From the NCBI RefSeq assembly GCF_024204685.1, contig NZ_CP100350.1, positions 3,126,501-3,190,500 on the forward strand: 64,000 bases of DNA, read 5' to 3'. The notes under the pieces are model-generated. The model searched no databases and had not been told where the DNA came from. It saw nothing but the letters and a program-made list of their open reading frames with translations. This stretch comes from Gilvimarinus sp. DA14. GTDB lineage: Bacteria; Pseudomonadota; Gammaproteobacteria; Pseudomonadales; Cellvibrionaceae. Below, in pieces: positions 21,853-30,973 of the stretch; position 1 is the stretch's first letter, and every line of letters starts with the position of its first letter. A program made the translations under genes and the position numbers.

Positions 21853-22680
21853 CTAGTCTTTTAACTGTTCAATCCGAAACTGGGGTGTTGCACTTAATTG
21901 CCCGGCCAGCCACGGCAGGGCGGTTTGCATTTGTTCGCGCAGCGTCCAGGGCGCATTGACGGCAATCATACCGCTGGCGGTCATACCGTGGCCATGGTTG
22001 TCGGGGCTTATCCCCAATTCAAACAGCTGTATATTGCTCATCTCGCTGCCGCACAACTGCTTTTCCAGGCTGTTGATAGTGCCTCTATCCACCACTGGAT
22101 ACCAGAGCAAAAAGCAGCCGGTGGCCATGCGTTTGTGTGCCTGCACCAGAGCGTCAACCACCAAGCGATAGTCGCTTTTGATTTCATAGCTGGGGTCAAT
22201 TAACACCAGGGCGCGGCGGGTGGGCGAGGGCAAAAGCCGCTTTAACCCGGCAAAACCATCGGTATTGCTGCTGTGAATACGCTTGCTCTGTCTGAACCTT
22301 GTGTTTAGTAAGCGGTAATCACTGCTGTGCAGCTCAAAGAAATAGGCTTCGTCCTGTGGGCGCAGCAAGTTTGCCGCCAGCTGCGGCGAGCCGGGGTAGT
22401 ACTTTAAAGCGTTGCGATTAAATGCGCGGATGGCGTTCAGGTAGTAATCCACCACCGGCGGTGCGCCACTGATATCGTAAAGACGTGCAATGGCGGCGAG
22501 GTACTCGGCATTTTTTTCTTTCTCGCTGGTCAAGGCATAGGCGCCAGCGCCACTGTGGGTGTCAATTACCCGCAAGCCGGTGTCTTTGCGTTGCAAATAG
22601 CCTAGGCAGTTGAGATAAACGCAATGTTTGAGAATGTCGGCGTGATTGCCGGCGTGAAAACTGTGGCGGTAACTGAGCAT
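21853..22680 (-). CDS. rlmJ: 23S rRNA (adenine-2030-N6)-methyltransferase RlmJ
   Basis: Methylates A2030 of 23S rRNA. The frame extends back to 22845, but the ATG at 22680 gives MLSYRHSFHAGNHADILKHC, the family start, and 275 residues. Other marks are IDTHSGAGAYAL (SAM site) and the catalytic VLIDPSYEIKSDY (DPxY). A TATAAT lies about 30 bases upstream of the start on the minus strand. Confidence 0.95.
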   Translation of the reverse strand: MLSYRHSFHAGNHADILKHCVYLNCLGYLQRKDTGLRVIDTHSGAGAYALTSEKEKNAEYLAAIARLYDISGAPPVVDYYLNAIRAFNRNALKYYPGSPQLAANLLRPQDEAYFFELHSSDYRLLNTRFRQSKRIHSSNTDGFAGLKRLLPSPTRRALVLIDPSYEIKSDYRLVVDALVQAHKRMATGCFLLWYPVVDRGTINSLEKQLCGSEMSNIQLFELGISPDNHGHGMTASGMIAVNAPWTLREQMQTALPWLAGQLSATPQFRIEQLKD

Positions 22681-22707
22681 GTTGAAAGGCCTTGTACGAA
22701 GCAGGCG

Positions 22708-22713
22708 ATTATA
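22708..22713 (-). promoter_or_regulatory. -10 element upstream of rlmJ
   Basis: TATAAT on the minus strand, about 28 bases before the rlmJ ATG. No matching -35 was found at standard spacing, so this is a partial promoter call. Confidence 0.35.
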
Positions 22714-22836
22714 GACCGAAAGCCGTGCCCGCGCGGTAAAAACTGCGGGGTGACTACCTGGGTTTTTGCGTAGGTGATAGCGCTTTGGCGATGGTAGACT
22801 GTGAGACTGATTAAGAGAAGTTGGAACGGGAGTGTT

Positions 22837-24558
22837 ATGTCTCAAGGCTGGACAAAGCTGTGGTGGTTGTTTGCGCTATTGGCTGCGCGCGCAACTGCAG
22901 CTCCCGAACTGGTGTTGTCCGGTGGCAGCGATCAGCTGCGCGATAACATTCGCGCCTATTTGAACGTCGAGAGTCAGTCCTGCCGGCTGGCTCGCTGGCA
23001 CGTGCGCGCCCTGGGCGAAGAACTCGATCGACGCATGACCGAAGCCGCCCAGGCGCTGGGGTATTACCAGCTGGAGGCGGAAAAAACTTTTGATCGCACC
23101 GAAGACTGCTGGCGCCTGAGCCTGGCGCTTACGCCTGGGCCTGTGGTTACCTACGAGCAGGTAGAAATTTTGCTGGAGGGCGAGGGGCAGAATAACAGCG
23201 CCTTGACTAAATTAGTTAACGACACTCGCCTCAAGCCCGGTGCGCCGCTCAATCATGGCACTTACGAATCTTTTAAAACCCGTTTGCTGCAGACCGCCAG
23301 TGCGCAGGGTTTTTTTGATGCCAAACTGGTGCGCTCTGAAGTGCTGGTATCGCAAGAGCAAAACAGCGCGCGCCTGCATTTAATCCTCGACACCCGAGCC
23401 CGCTACCGAGTCGGTGAAATTACCGTTAATCACGATATTCTGCGCGACAGTTTGATTGATCGCTATATCACTTTAGAGCGCGGCCAGGAGTACCGCTCGG
23501 AGGATTTAGTTAAGCTGCGCAGCGAGCTACAGGCGAGCAATTATTTTGGCTCGGTAAGTGTTAAACCGCAGTTAAACGCGCTGGAAAACGGCGAAGTGCC
23601 GATTCATATCGAACTGTTAAAAGGCCCCAAGCACAGCTACTCGGTGGGTGTTGGTTACGCCTCGGATATTGGCCCGCGCATTTTGCTGGGCTATGAAAAC
23701 CGCTATATCAACAGTCGCGGTCACAGCCTGGATGCCACGGTTAACGCCTCGGAAGTGATTACCACCTATCAGGTGGGCTACTCCATCCCTATGGCTCGCC
23801 CGGCCTACGAGGTGCTGCGTCTGTATACCGGGTTTAGTCAGGAGGATATCAACGATTCGGTCAGTAACCGCCTAGCCACGGGCTTGAATTACTCCAGCTG
23901 GGAGACCAGCCAGTGGTTGAATAATTTTGGCCTGAGCTACGAGGAAGAAGAGTACAAATTTGGCGATGCACCCTCGAATACCTCGGAGCTGATTATCCCC
24001 GTGTACTCCACCTCCTATTCCAGCTCTACGGATGTGCAGTACCCGCGTCGGGGCTGGAATATTATGCTGCGCGTAAAAGGGGCCAGCGACGCCTTGGTTT
24101 CCAGCACTGACTTTGCGCAGGTTTATTCGCGGGTAAAATTTATTTTGCCGTTAGGGGATGGCCGCCTGCTGTTTCGCGCAGAAGGTGGCGTGACCGAGGT
24201 GGACGACTTTAGCAAGTTGCCCATTTCGCAGCGCTTTTTTGCCGGCGGTGATGCCAGCGTGCGCGGTTATGATTACAAAACTTTGGGCCCCGTCAACGAC
24301 GACGGCATAGTGATTGGCGGCTCGCGGCTGTTAACCGGCAGCGTGGAGTACGACCATCGAATCTATGGGGATTTCTCCCTAGCCACTTTTTACGACGAGG
24401 GCACCGCCTTCAATAAGGGTTATCTCGATCCCTACCGCGGCGTCGGTGTAGGCGTGCGCTGGATTTCTCCGGTGGGGCCGGTGCGCGCCGATATTGCCAA
24501 AGCGTTGGACGGCGACGAAGGCTGGCGTGTGCACTTAAGCGTGGGGCCGGATTTGTGA
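22837..24558 (+). CDS. tamA: Translocation and assembly module outer membrane protein TamA
   Basis: Omp85-family outer membrane protein that works with TamB in envelope biogenesis. The ATG at 22837 follows CGGGAG and gives a signal peptide ending ARATAAPEL; 573 residues. POTRA-like repeats fill the N-terminal third (for example VTYEQVEILLEGEG, YRVGEITVNHDIL). A 16-strand-type barrel follows with the Omp85 motif QRFFAGGDASVRGYDYKTLGP and a closing segment ending VHLSVGPDL. Its stop overlaps the GTG start of tamB. Confidence 0.95.
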   Translation: MSQGWTKLWWLFALLAARATAAPELVLSGGSDQLRDNIRAYLNVESQSCRLARWHVRALGEELDRRMTEAAQALGYYQLEAEKTFDRTEDCWRLSLALTPGPVVTYEQVEILLEGEGQNNSALTKLVNDTRLKPGAPLNHGTYESFKTRLLQTASAQGFFDAKLVRSEVLVSQEQNSARLHLILDTRARYRVGEITVNHDILRDSLIDRYITLERGQEYRSEDLVKLRSELQASNYFGSVSVKPQLNALENGEVPIHIELLKGPKHSYSVGVGYASDIGPRILLGYENRYINSRGHSLDATVNASEVITTYQVGYSIPMARPAYEVLRLYTGFSQEDINDSVSNRLATGLNYSSWETSQWLNNFGLSYEEEEYKFGDAPSNTSELIIPVYSTSYSSSTDVQYPRRGWNIMLRVKGASDALVSSTDFAQVYSRVKFILPLGDGRLLFRAEGGVTEVDDFSKLPISQRFFAGGDASVRGYDYKTLGPVNDDGIVIGGSRLLTGSVEYDHRIYGDFSLATFYDEGTAFNKGYLDPYRGVGVGVRWISPVGPVRADIAKALDGDEGWRVHLSVGPDL

Positions 24559-27500
24559 TTAAACGCTTAGTACTGCGCAGTATTCTGTTTGTGGTGGTAC
24601 TGGCCATGTCGTTGCTGTGCGCCGTCACCATCCTTATTGCTACCGAGCCTGGCACCCGTTGGTTGCTGACTAAAGTGCGCGAAGCCACAGGCGCCGAGCT
24701 GACCCATGTGCAGGGCGCGCTGCTGCGCGGCGTGCAGCTTAAGGACATTCGCTATCACACCGAAGCGCTGCAGCTAGACGTGCAGCAGCTGGATATCGCC
24801 TGGCACCCGGTGGGGGTGCTATGGGGAGTTTTGATAGTCGACCAGCTCTATGTGGATGGCGCTAAGGTAAATATTCCTATCAGCGAGTCGGCCCCCGCAA
24901 ACGATACGGAATTTCAGTGGCCAGATCTGGGCGTTCCTGTGTCCCTGGTGGCATCGGATGTCAGTCTGAATGGCATTCAGGTCAACTATGGTGAGGAAGG
25001 CTACTCGCTGGACAATATCAAGGCCGGGCTAACCTACGGACCGCGCTCTCTTACCATCGATAAGCTGGACCTTGCCACCGCTGGGCAGACTTTATCGCTA
25101 CAGGGGCAGGCCAGTCTCAGTTACCCCTACAGTCTGGAGCTGAGCGCCGCCGCCCACATGCGCGTGTCCGAACAAACCCCCGCAGCCACTGATGTGACCC
25201 GTTTTGTTCCCGAGGTTTTGTATCGCAACGAATTGCAGGCGGAGCTTGAAGCACACGGCAATATTGCGCAGCTGGAGTTCACCTTGGCGACGACTCTCCC
25301 GGCTGAGATTGAAGCCCAGGGGCAGTGGAAGACCGGGGTGGAAAATGCCCCCGATTTACAGGCTACCCTGACCGCGCCGGTACAGCCGGTGGCCGCCTAC
25401 TGGGCCGATGTTGCGGCGGTAGAGGACATGCAGGCCGGCGGCGAACTCACCGTAAACGGCTGGCTGGATGATTACCGGGCGCAGTTTAATGGCCAGTACA
25501 CCTTGGTCGGCTATCCGGCGGTGGATGTGCAGCTGGACGGCGAAGGCAATTTGCAGGGCATCGTGTTGCCAAAAATTGAACTGGCGGCCGACCCCATGCA
25601 GTTATCGGGCAGTGGCAATGTGCAGTGGCAGGAGCTGGTCGCCTGGGCTTTGGAGGCTGAGGTCGAACAACTTAACCCGGCGCTGGTGCTGGAAGGCTGG
25701 CCGGGGCAAATAAACGGCAGTTTTAGCACCAGCGGCCGCTGGCAAAACAGCGAACTAAGTCTGGATGCCTCGATTAAGCGTTTAAGCGGCAGCTTGCGCG
25801 GCCTGGCGGTGCAGGGCTCGGGCGCTGCCAGCCTCGCACAAGAACGCCTGCAGTTAACGTCGGTGCAGTTATCTCTGGGCGGCAATTTACTGCAGGTGAA
25901 CGGCCATATTGGCGATACCTTTGGCCTGGACTGGAACCTGCGCGCGCCTTTGCTAGAGCAGATTGATCCGCGTATCGGCGGGCAGTTGGATGCCTCCGGG
26001 CACTTGGGTGGCAGTCGCCAAAGCCCCCAGCTTGAAGGCGGCGCCACGGCGGTGGATTTACACTGGGGCGATAATCGGATTGAGCAGCTGGCGCTGGAAT
26101 CTCAAGTGACCGATTTGCAGCGTCAGGCGCTGTCTCTGCAAGCCGAGGCCCAGGGCCTTGAGCTGGCCGGCAGTCGCTATCAGAGCGCCAATGTGTCGTT
26201 TACTGGCAGCCCGTCAGAACATCAGTTAACGGCCAGTTTACTGCAGGATCAATTCGCCCATGGTGAAACCCAAATCAGCGGTGGCTGGGATGGGCAGCAA
26301 TGGCAGGGGCAATTGCGCCAACTATCGATAACCACGCCCTATGTTCGTCCCATGGAGCTGAAAAGCCCTGTCGCAGTTACCGCGGCGGCCGAGCGGGTGA
26401 CGGTGAGCGATTTCTGCCTGCTGACTCGCAGGCAACAAACCGGGGAGGTGCAGTCGTCGGCCTGCGTCACAGGCAAGTGGCAGCAGGGCCAGGGTGCTGC
26501 CGGTGAGCTTGCCGTGGAGCGTTTGCCGCTAAATTTGTTGCGTCGCTGGCTCAAAGAAGAGGTAGATGTTGAAGGCTACCTCCAGGGGCAGGGCAAGTTC
26601 AGCTGGGCTGAAGGGGGCGTCCCCAAGCTCAATGCTGACTTTAGCGCGGTGGGCGGCGCGTTTATTTACCGCCTCAACGACACCGAGAGCGATCGCTACC
26701 CGCTGGATGAATTTGGTCTGCACATTCAGCAGCAGGATACTCGTTTAACCGCCACCGCCGAGCTGGCGTTTACCGACTATGGCAGTGTCAATGCCGAGCT
26801 GCTGGCTCAGATGGACAGCAAGCATCTGCAGGGCGAGGTGTTGGCGCAAATGCAAAGCATCTCGCCACTGGAGGCGCTGTTGCCTGCTGTGCGAGATATA
26901 GAGGGGCGGCTGGATGCCCGCGCGCAAATATCCGGCACCTTTTCCGATCCACAGCTAGTGGTGGATGCCAGTGTATCCGGCGCAGCCTTCGAGGCGCCCT
27001 CGCTGGGGGTTAGCTTTACCCAGCTCAACGCTACCGTGCAGGGTAATCAAGACGACCTAACCGCTGAGGTCAACACCCGTGCAGGGGAAGATGGCAGTTT
27101 GTCACTGCAGGCAAAGGCCGAGCAATTGCTGGAGCCGCAGTGGCAGGTGCAGGCCTCGCTTACTGGCGATTACGCTCATGTGATGGACAGCGAGTTGCTC
27201 AACTTATATTTCACTCCAGATTTACAGCTGCAGGCGAGCGCCGAGCGTATTGATGTCAGTGGTCGCGCGTTGGTGCCCGAGGCGCATGCGGTTATCAATA
27301 CCTTGCCGGTGTCGGCCACCAAGGTGTCCGACGATGTTGTGGTTATCGACGCTGAAGATCCTCAGAATCAGGGTAATATTCCAGTTTACGTAAACGTGGA
27401 GTTTGCTCTGGGGGATAAAGTCAGTTTCGATGCCGCTGGTTTTAAGGCCCGCTTGGGCGGTGAGCTGAGTATCGACAAATCACCCGAGCGCGCCCTTTTT

Positions 27501-28082
27501 GCCCTGGGCAATATCAATATTATCGATGGGCGCTTTCAAGCCTACGGCCAGGATTTAACCATCGAAAAAGGCACCTTGTCTTTTCAGGGGCCCATGGACA
27601 ATCCGGGGCTGAATGTCACCGCTACCCGCGAGGTGGAAGAGGTTGAGGTAGGGTTGATTATCGGTGGTACCTTGCAAAACCCCACCAGCGAGATCTTTTC
27701 CCGCCCACAGCAAACCGAAAGTGATGCCATGAGTATGCTGTTTACCGGCAAACCTATCAGCGGGGCATCATCGGGTGAGGCCTCTATGCTGGTGAATGCC
27801 ATTGCCAAGCTCGGGATTAAACGCGGTCAGTTTGTCGCCGATGATATTGCCGGGCGTTTCGGTCTGGACGAATTGACCATTAAATCCGACGACGATGTCA
27901 AAGACAGCAGCTTATGGCTGGGTAAATATCTTACCGAAGATTTGTACGTGCACTATGCGATCGGGCTGTTCGATAGCATTTCAACTGTGGGCCTGACTTA
28001 TTTTATTTCCGATAACCTTCGCCTGGAGGCTGAATCCGGCGAAGTACAAAGTGCTGACTTAATTTTCCGTATGCAGAGGTAA
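24555..28082 (+). CDS. tamB: Translocation and assembly module protein TamB
   Basis: 1175-residue AsmA-like bridge protein linking the inner membrane to TamA. An N-terminal membrane anchor (SILFVVVLAMSLLCAVTILI) is followed by long repetitive beta-rich sequence and the C-terminal TamB (DUF490) domain, with GNINIIDGRFQAYGQDLTIE and ESDAMSMLFTGKPISG. The start is GTG, overlapping the tamA stop (GTGA), so translation is coupled. A short hairpin (28088-28101) followed by a T-rich stretch may act as a terminator. Confidence 0.95.
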   Translation: MIKRLVLRSILFVVVLAMSLLCAVTILIATEPGTRWLLTKVREATGAELTHVQGALLRGVQLKDIRYHTEALQLDVQQLDIAWHPVGVLWGVLIVDQLYVDGAKVNIPISESAPANDTEFQWPDLGVPVSLVASDVSLNGIQVNYGEEGYSLDNIKAGLTYGPRSLTIDKLDLATAGQTLSLQGQASLSYPYSLELSAAAHMRVSEQTPAATDVTRFVPEVLYRNELQAELEAHGNIAQLEFTLATTLPAEIEAQGQWKTGVENAPDLQATLTAPVQPVAAYWADVAAVEDMQAGGELTVNGWLDDYRAQFNGQYTLVGYPAVDVQLDGEGNLQGIVLPKIELAADPMQLSGSGNVQWQELVAWALEAEVEQLNPALVLEGWPGQINGSFSTSGRWQNSELSLDASIKRLSGSLRGLAVQGSGAASLAQERLQLTSVQLSLGGNLLQVNGHIGDTFGLDWNLRAPLLEQIDPRIGGQLDASGHLGGSRQSPQLEGGATAVDLHWGDNRIEQLALESQVTDLQRQALSLQAEAQGLELAGSRYQSANVSFTGSPSEHQLTASLLQDQFAHGETQISGGWDGQQWQGQLRQLSITTPYVRPMELKSPVAVTAAAERVTVSDFCLLTRRQQTGEVQSSACVTGKWQQGQGAAGELAVERLPLNLLRRWLKEEVDVEGYLQGQGKFSWAEGGVPKLNADFSAVGGAFIYRLNDTESDRYPLDEFGLHIQQQDTRLTATAELAFTDYGSVNAELLAQMDSKHLQGEVLAQMQSISPLEALLPAVRDIEGRLDARAQISGTFSDPQLVVDASVSGAAFEAPSLGVSFTQLNATVQGNQDDLTAEVNTRAGEDGSLSLQAKAEQLLEPQWQVQASLTGDYAHVMDSELLNLYFTPDLQLQASAERIDVSGRALVPEAHAVINTLPVSATKVSDDVVVIDAEDPQNQGNIPVYVNVEFALGDKVSFDAAGFKARLGGELSIDKSPERALFALGNINIIDGRFQAYGQDLTIEKGTLSFQGPMDNPGLNVTATREVEEVEVGLIIGGTLQNPTSEIFSRPQQTESDAMSMLFTGKPISGASSGEASMLVNAIAKLGIKRGQFVADDIAGRFGLDELTIKSDDDVKDSSLWLGKYLTEDLYVHYAIGLFDSISTVGLTYFISDNLRLEAESGEVQSADLIFRMQR

Positions 28083-28172
28083 GTTTTGGTGCGCGTGCAC
28101 CGCTATATTTTTGCATTTGCACTGAATTTGCCCTCGATCTGTCCATCCTTTAAAGCGCTAATTTTGGTCGCT

Positions 28173-28189
28173 TGCTTTAATGTGGTGCG
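28173..28189 (+). promoter_or_regulatory. Candidate NtrC-type enhancer site
   Basis: TGCTTTAATGTGGTGCG matches 12 of 17 positions of the NtrC consensus dyad as I recall it (TGCACTAAAATGGTGCA), with the right half intact. Its centre lies about 119 bases before the predicted start from the sigma-54 promoter at 28274, a normal enhancer distance. Confidence 0.4.
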
Positions 28190-28273
28190 TTTTTGGGGCA
28201 GCTCCTGCCACTTGATTTTCAGTGCTTACTTATTTCTCTATTGAAATCAGTTGGTTACTGATTCTTTTACGCT

Positions 28274-28289
28274 TGGCATAAGGATTGCC
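28274..28289 (+). promoter_or_regulatory. Sigma-54 (-24/-12) promoter of the nitrite channel gene
   Basis: TGGCATAAGGATTGCC has the invariant GG (28275-28276) and GC (28287-28288) separated by exactly ten bases, as RpoN requires. Transcription would begin near 28300, leaving a leader of about 30 bases with a GGAAGGA ribosome site before the ATG at 28330. This predicts control by nitrogen status through an NtrC-like activator. Confidence 0.7.
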
Positions 28290-28329
28290 AATTAGGGTTT
28301 GACTGCAACTTTAATTGGAAGGAAAACCC

Positions 28330-29145
28330 ATGGCTTATATTGAACCCTCCGAGTTCGTCACCAAGATGGTCGACTCCGGCGAGCAGAAAGTGTACATGTC
28401 CACCAAGGACACCCTAATCCGCGCATTTATGGCCGGCGCGATTCTCGGCCTGGCGGCAATGTTCGCGATTACCGTGATCGTCAAAACCGGCAGCCCACTG
28501 ATTGGCTCGTTGCTCTTCCCGGTGGGCTTTATCATGTTGTACCTGATGAAGTTCGACCTTCTAACCGGGGTGTTTACCCTGGTGCCTCTGGCGTTAATTG
28601 ATAAGCGCCCCGGCGTCACCTTTGGCCAGGTCATGCGCAACTGGGGGCTGGTGTTTTGTGGCAACTTTGCCGGCGCGTTAACCGTCGCCTTTTTTATGTC
28701 GTTTATCCTTACCTACGGCTACAACGTAGATGGCGGCGCCCTGGCGGCCAAAGTGGGTGAGATTGGTGAGTCCCGTACCGTGGGTTATCAGGCTCACGGC
28801 CTGGATGGCTGGATCACCATTTTTATTCGCGGCATGCTGTGTAACTGGATGGTATCCATGGGTGTTGTCGGTGCCATGGTGTCTACCTCGGCTACCGGTA
28901 AAATGGCGGCTATGTGGATGCCGGTAATGCTCTTCTTCTTTATGGGTTTTGAGCACTCTATTGTGAACATGTTTTTGTTCCCCTTCTCTATGATTATGGG
29001 CGGTGACTTCACGGTAGCGGATTACCTGCTGTGGAACGAGTTGCCCACTGCTCTGGGTAATTTGGTGGGCGGCTTCCTGTTAGTGGGCTTGCCCTTGTAC
29101 TACACCCATGTGCGTACCAGCCCCGAGCGCAGCATCGGCCGCTAA
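28330..29145 (+). CDS. Formate/nitrite transporter (FNT) family channel
   Basis: 271-residue inner-membrane channel with about six helices. The ATG at 28330 has a GGAAGGA site and gives MAYIEPSEFVTKMVDSGEQK. FNT signatures are KFDLLTGVFTLVPLALIDKR, NWGLVFCGNFAGAL, RGMLCNWMVSMGVVGAM, GFEHSIVNMF and WNELPTALGNLVGG. FNT proteins pass formate, nitrite or hydrosulfide. The nitrogen-type promoter and the neighbouring kinase fusion favour nitrite uptake, like the nitrate/nitrite assimilation loci of pseudomonads; that choice is inference. Confidence 0.9.
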   Translation: MAYIEPSEFVTKMVDSGEQKVYMSTKDTLIRAFMAGAILGLAAMFAITVIVKTGSPLIGSLLFPVGFIMLYLMKFDLLTGVFTLVPLALIDKRPGVTFGQVMRNWGLVFCGNFAGALTVAFFMSFILTYGYNVDGGALAAKVGEIGESRTVGYQAHGLDGWITIFIRGMLCNWMVSMGVVGAMVSTSATGKMAAMWMPVMLFFFMGFEHSIVNMFLFPFSMIMGGDFTVADYLLWNELPTALGNLVGGFLLVGLPLYYTHVRTSPERSIGR

Positions 29146-29161
29146 AACGCGTACAGTTGAG

Positions 29162-29194
29162 ACTCCGTCCACCATTGGTGGGCGGAGTTTTTTG
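29162..29194 (+). terminator. Terminator or attenuator between the FNT gene and the kinase gene
   Basis: ACTCCGTCCACC (29162-29173) pairs with GGTGGGCGGAGT (29177-29188), one G-T pair, and six T follow. It ends only about nine bases before the kinase start codon, so it may limit read-through into that gene and also hide its ribosome site. Confidence 0.75.
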
Positions 29195-29202
29195 GTTGAT
29201 TC

Positions 29203-30924
29203 ATGAACGATAAGTTACAAGTGCGTATTGGCCAATGCACAGACAAAGGCCGCAAAAAAATCAATCAGGATTTTGTCGGCGCTTGTACTCCCAACGAGCC
29301 GCTGCTCAGCAGCAAAGGCATTGCGATCGCATTGGCCGATGGGATCAGTAGCAGTCACGTCAGCCAAGTGGCCGCCGAGACGGCGGTATCGAGTTTTCTC
29401 GACGATTACTATTGCACCTCGGATGCCTGGTCGGTAAAGAACGCCGCTCGCAAAGTGTTGCAGGCCACCAACTCCTGGCTGTACTCGCAAACTCGCAATA
29501 GCCCTTACCGGTTTGAGCGCGACAAGGGTTATATCTGCACTTTTTGCGCACTGATTTTAAAATCCAATACCGCGCATCTTTTTCACTGTGGCGACAGCCG
29601 TATTTACCGTATCGCGGGTGATGCGCTGGAACCTCTAACGGAAGATCACCGCCGCCGCATCGACGCCAACACCAGCTACCTGACACGCGCGCTGGGGGTG
29701 GAATATACCCTTGAGCTGGATTACCAACAGCTGAACCTGCAAGAGGGCGATCGCTTTTTGCTCGCTACCGATGGCCTTTATGAGTTTGCTTCGGCGGCAG
29801 AAATTACGCGTATATGGCAAGAGCATGCCGCGGACTTAAACCGCGCCGCCCGAGCCATGGTGGACTTGGCGCTTACCAATGGCAGTGATGACAACCTGAG
29901 CGTCCAGCTGTTACAGGTGGATAGTTTGCCGCTTCGTGGTATGCATGAAGTTCAGCAGCAATTGCATAGCCTGCCGCTGCCGCCGCGCCTGCAGCCGCGC
30001 ATGGAGTTTGATGGTTACAAGGTACTGCGCGAGATTTATATCTCCAGTCGCAGTCATGTGTTTTTGGCCGAAGATTTAGAAACTGGCGCTAAGGTAGTGG
30101 TCAAAACACCCTCGGTGGAAATGCGCAGTCAACCAGAGTACTTAGAGCATTTTTTAATGGAGGACTGGATTGCGCGGCGCATTGATAATGTCCATGTCTT
30201 GAAAGCCGCCGAGCGTTCGCGCGCCAAGCGATATTTGTATATCGCCACCGAATACATCGAGGGACAGACATTAGTGCAATGGATGCGCGACAACCCTCAG
30301 CCCAAGCTCGAAATTGTGCGCGATATTATCGAACAGGTAGCCCGTGGTCTGCAGGCGTTTCACCGCCAGGAAATGATTCATCAGGATCTGCGTCCTAACA
30401 ATATAATGATCGACACCGAGGGCACGGTAAAAATTATCGACTTTGGCGCAACACGGGTAGCCGGTGTGGCCGAGACGCAGACACCTACTAACGAGATACC
30501 TGGCACCGCACAATTTACCGCCCCTGAATATTTTAATGGCGAGGCCGCCGGCGCTTACTCGGATATTTTTTCGCTCGGGGTAATCACCTACCAAATGCTC
30601 AGCGGCGATCTGCCTTACGGCACTTCTGTGGCGCAGGCGGCCAGTGGCCGGGCGCGACAAAACCTGCAGTATCGCTCTATGATCCCTAAGCGCAAAGGTA
30701 TTCCCCCGTGGGTCGATGCCGCTATTGCCAAGTCGGTGCAGGTTAAACCCGCAAAACGTTACCGCGAGCTAAGCGAATTTATAATGGATTTGCGGCGGCC
30801 CAATCGTCAGTTTTTAAATCAAACCAAGCCGCCTTTGATCGAGCGCGATCCGATAAGATTTTGGCAGGGACTATCTTTATTGCTCTTTGTACTATTGATT
30901 GTCAGCCTGACAAAAAACCTATAA
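29203..30924 (+). CDS. Fused PP2C phosphatase / Ser-Thr protein kinase, membrane anchored
   Basis: 573 residues with both reversible-phosphorylation activities in one chain. Residues about 10-245 are a PP2C phosphatase: ALADGISSSHVSQ, HCGDSRIYRI, LATDGLYEF and GSDDNLSVQL supply the metal aspartates. Residues about 266-540 are a Hanks-type kinase: VVVKTP (ATP lysine near 300), IHQDLRPNNIMI (catalytic loop near 392), IDFGA (near 412) and PGTAQFTAPEYF. A C-terminal helix (GLSLLLFVLLIVSL) anchors it. No good ribosome site precedes the ATG. Similar fusions sit beside nitrate/nitrite assimilation genes in Pseudomonas (from memory, PA1782), which fits the FNT gene upstream. Confidence 0.9.
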   Translation: MNDKLQVRIGQCTDKGRKKINQDFVGACTPNEPLLSSKGIAIALADGISSSHVSQVAAETAVSSFLDDYYCTSDAWSVKNAARKVLQATNSWLYSQTRNSPYRFERDKGYICTFCALILKSNTAHLFHCGDSRIYRIAGDALEPLTEDHRRRIDANTSYLTRALGVEYTLELDYQQLNLQEGDRFLLATDGLYEFASAAEITRIWQEHAADLNRAARAMVDLALTNGSDDNLSVQLLQVDSLPLRGMHEVQQQLHSLPLPPRLQPRMEFDGYKVLREIYISSRSHVFLAEDLETGAKVVVKTPSVEMRSQPEYLEHFLMEDWIARRIDNVHVLKAAERSRAKRYLYIATEYIEGQTLVQWMRDNPQPKLEIVRDIIEQVARGLQAFHRQEMIHQDLRPNNIMIDTEGTVKIIDFGATRVAGVAETQTPTNEIPGTAQFTAPEYFNGEAAGAYSDIFSLGVITYQMLSGDLPYGTSVAQAASGRARQNLQYRSMIPKRKGIPPWVDAAIAKSVQVKPAKRYRELSEFIMDLRRPNRQFLNQTKPPLIERDPIRFWQGLSLLLFVLLIVSLTKNL

Positions 30925-30950
30925 AAAAGCCGGCGCAATGCCGGCTTTTT
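30924..30950. terminator. Bidirectional terminator
   Basis: AAAAAGCCGGC (30924-30934) and GCCGGCTTTTT (30940-30950) form a perfect 11-bp stem around GCAAT. It serves the kinase gene on the plus strand and the convergent MCP-porin-binding protein operon on the minus strand. Confidence 0.9.
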
Positions 30951-30973
30951 CTTTCTCAGTGCGAGTTCTTTGA

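Noticed and set aside
29203-29260. Possible start of the kinase fusion further downstream
   Set aside because: The next methionines fall after the first PP2C motifs, so the ATG at 29203 must stand despite the weak ribosome site.
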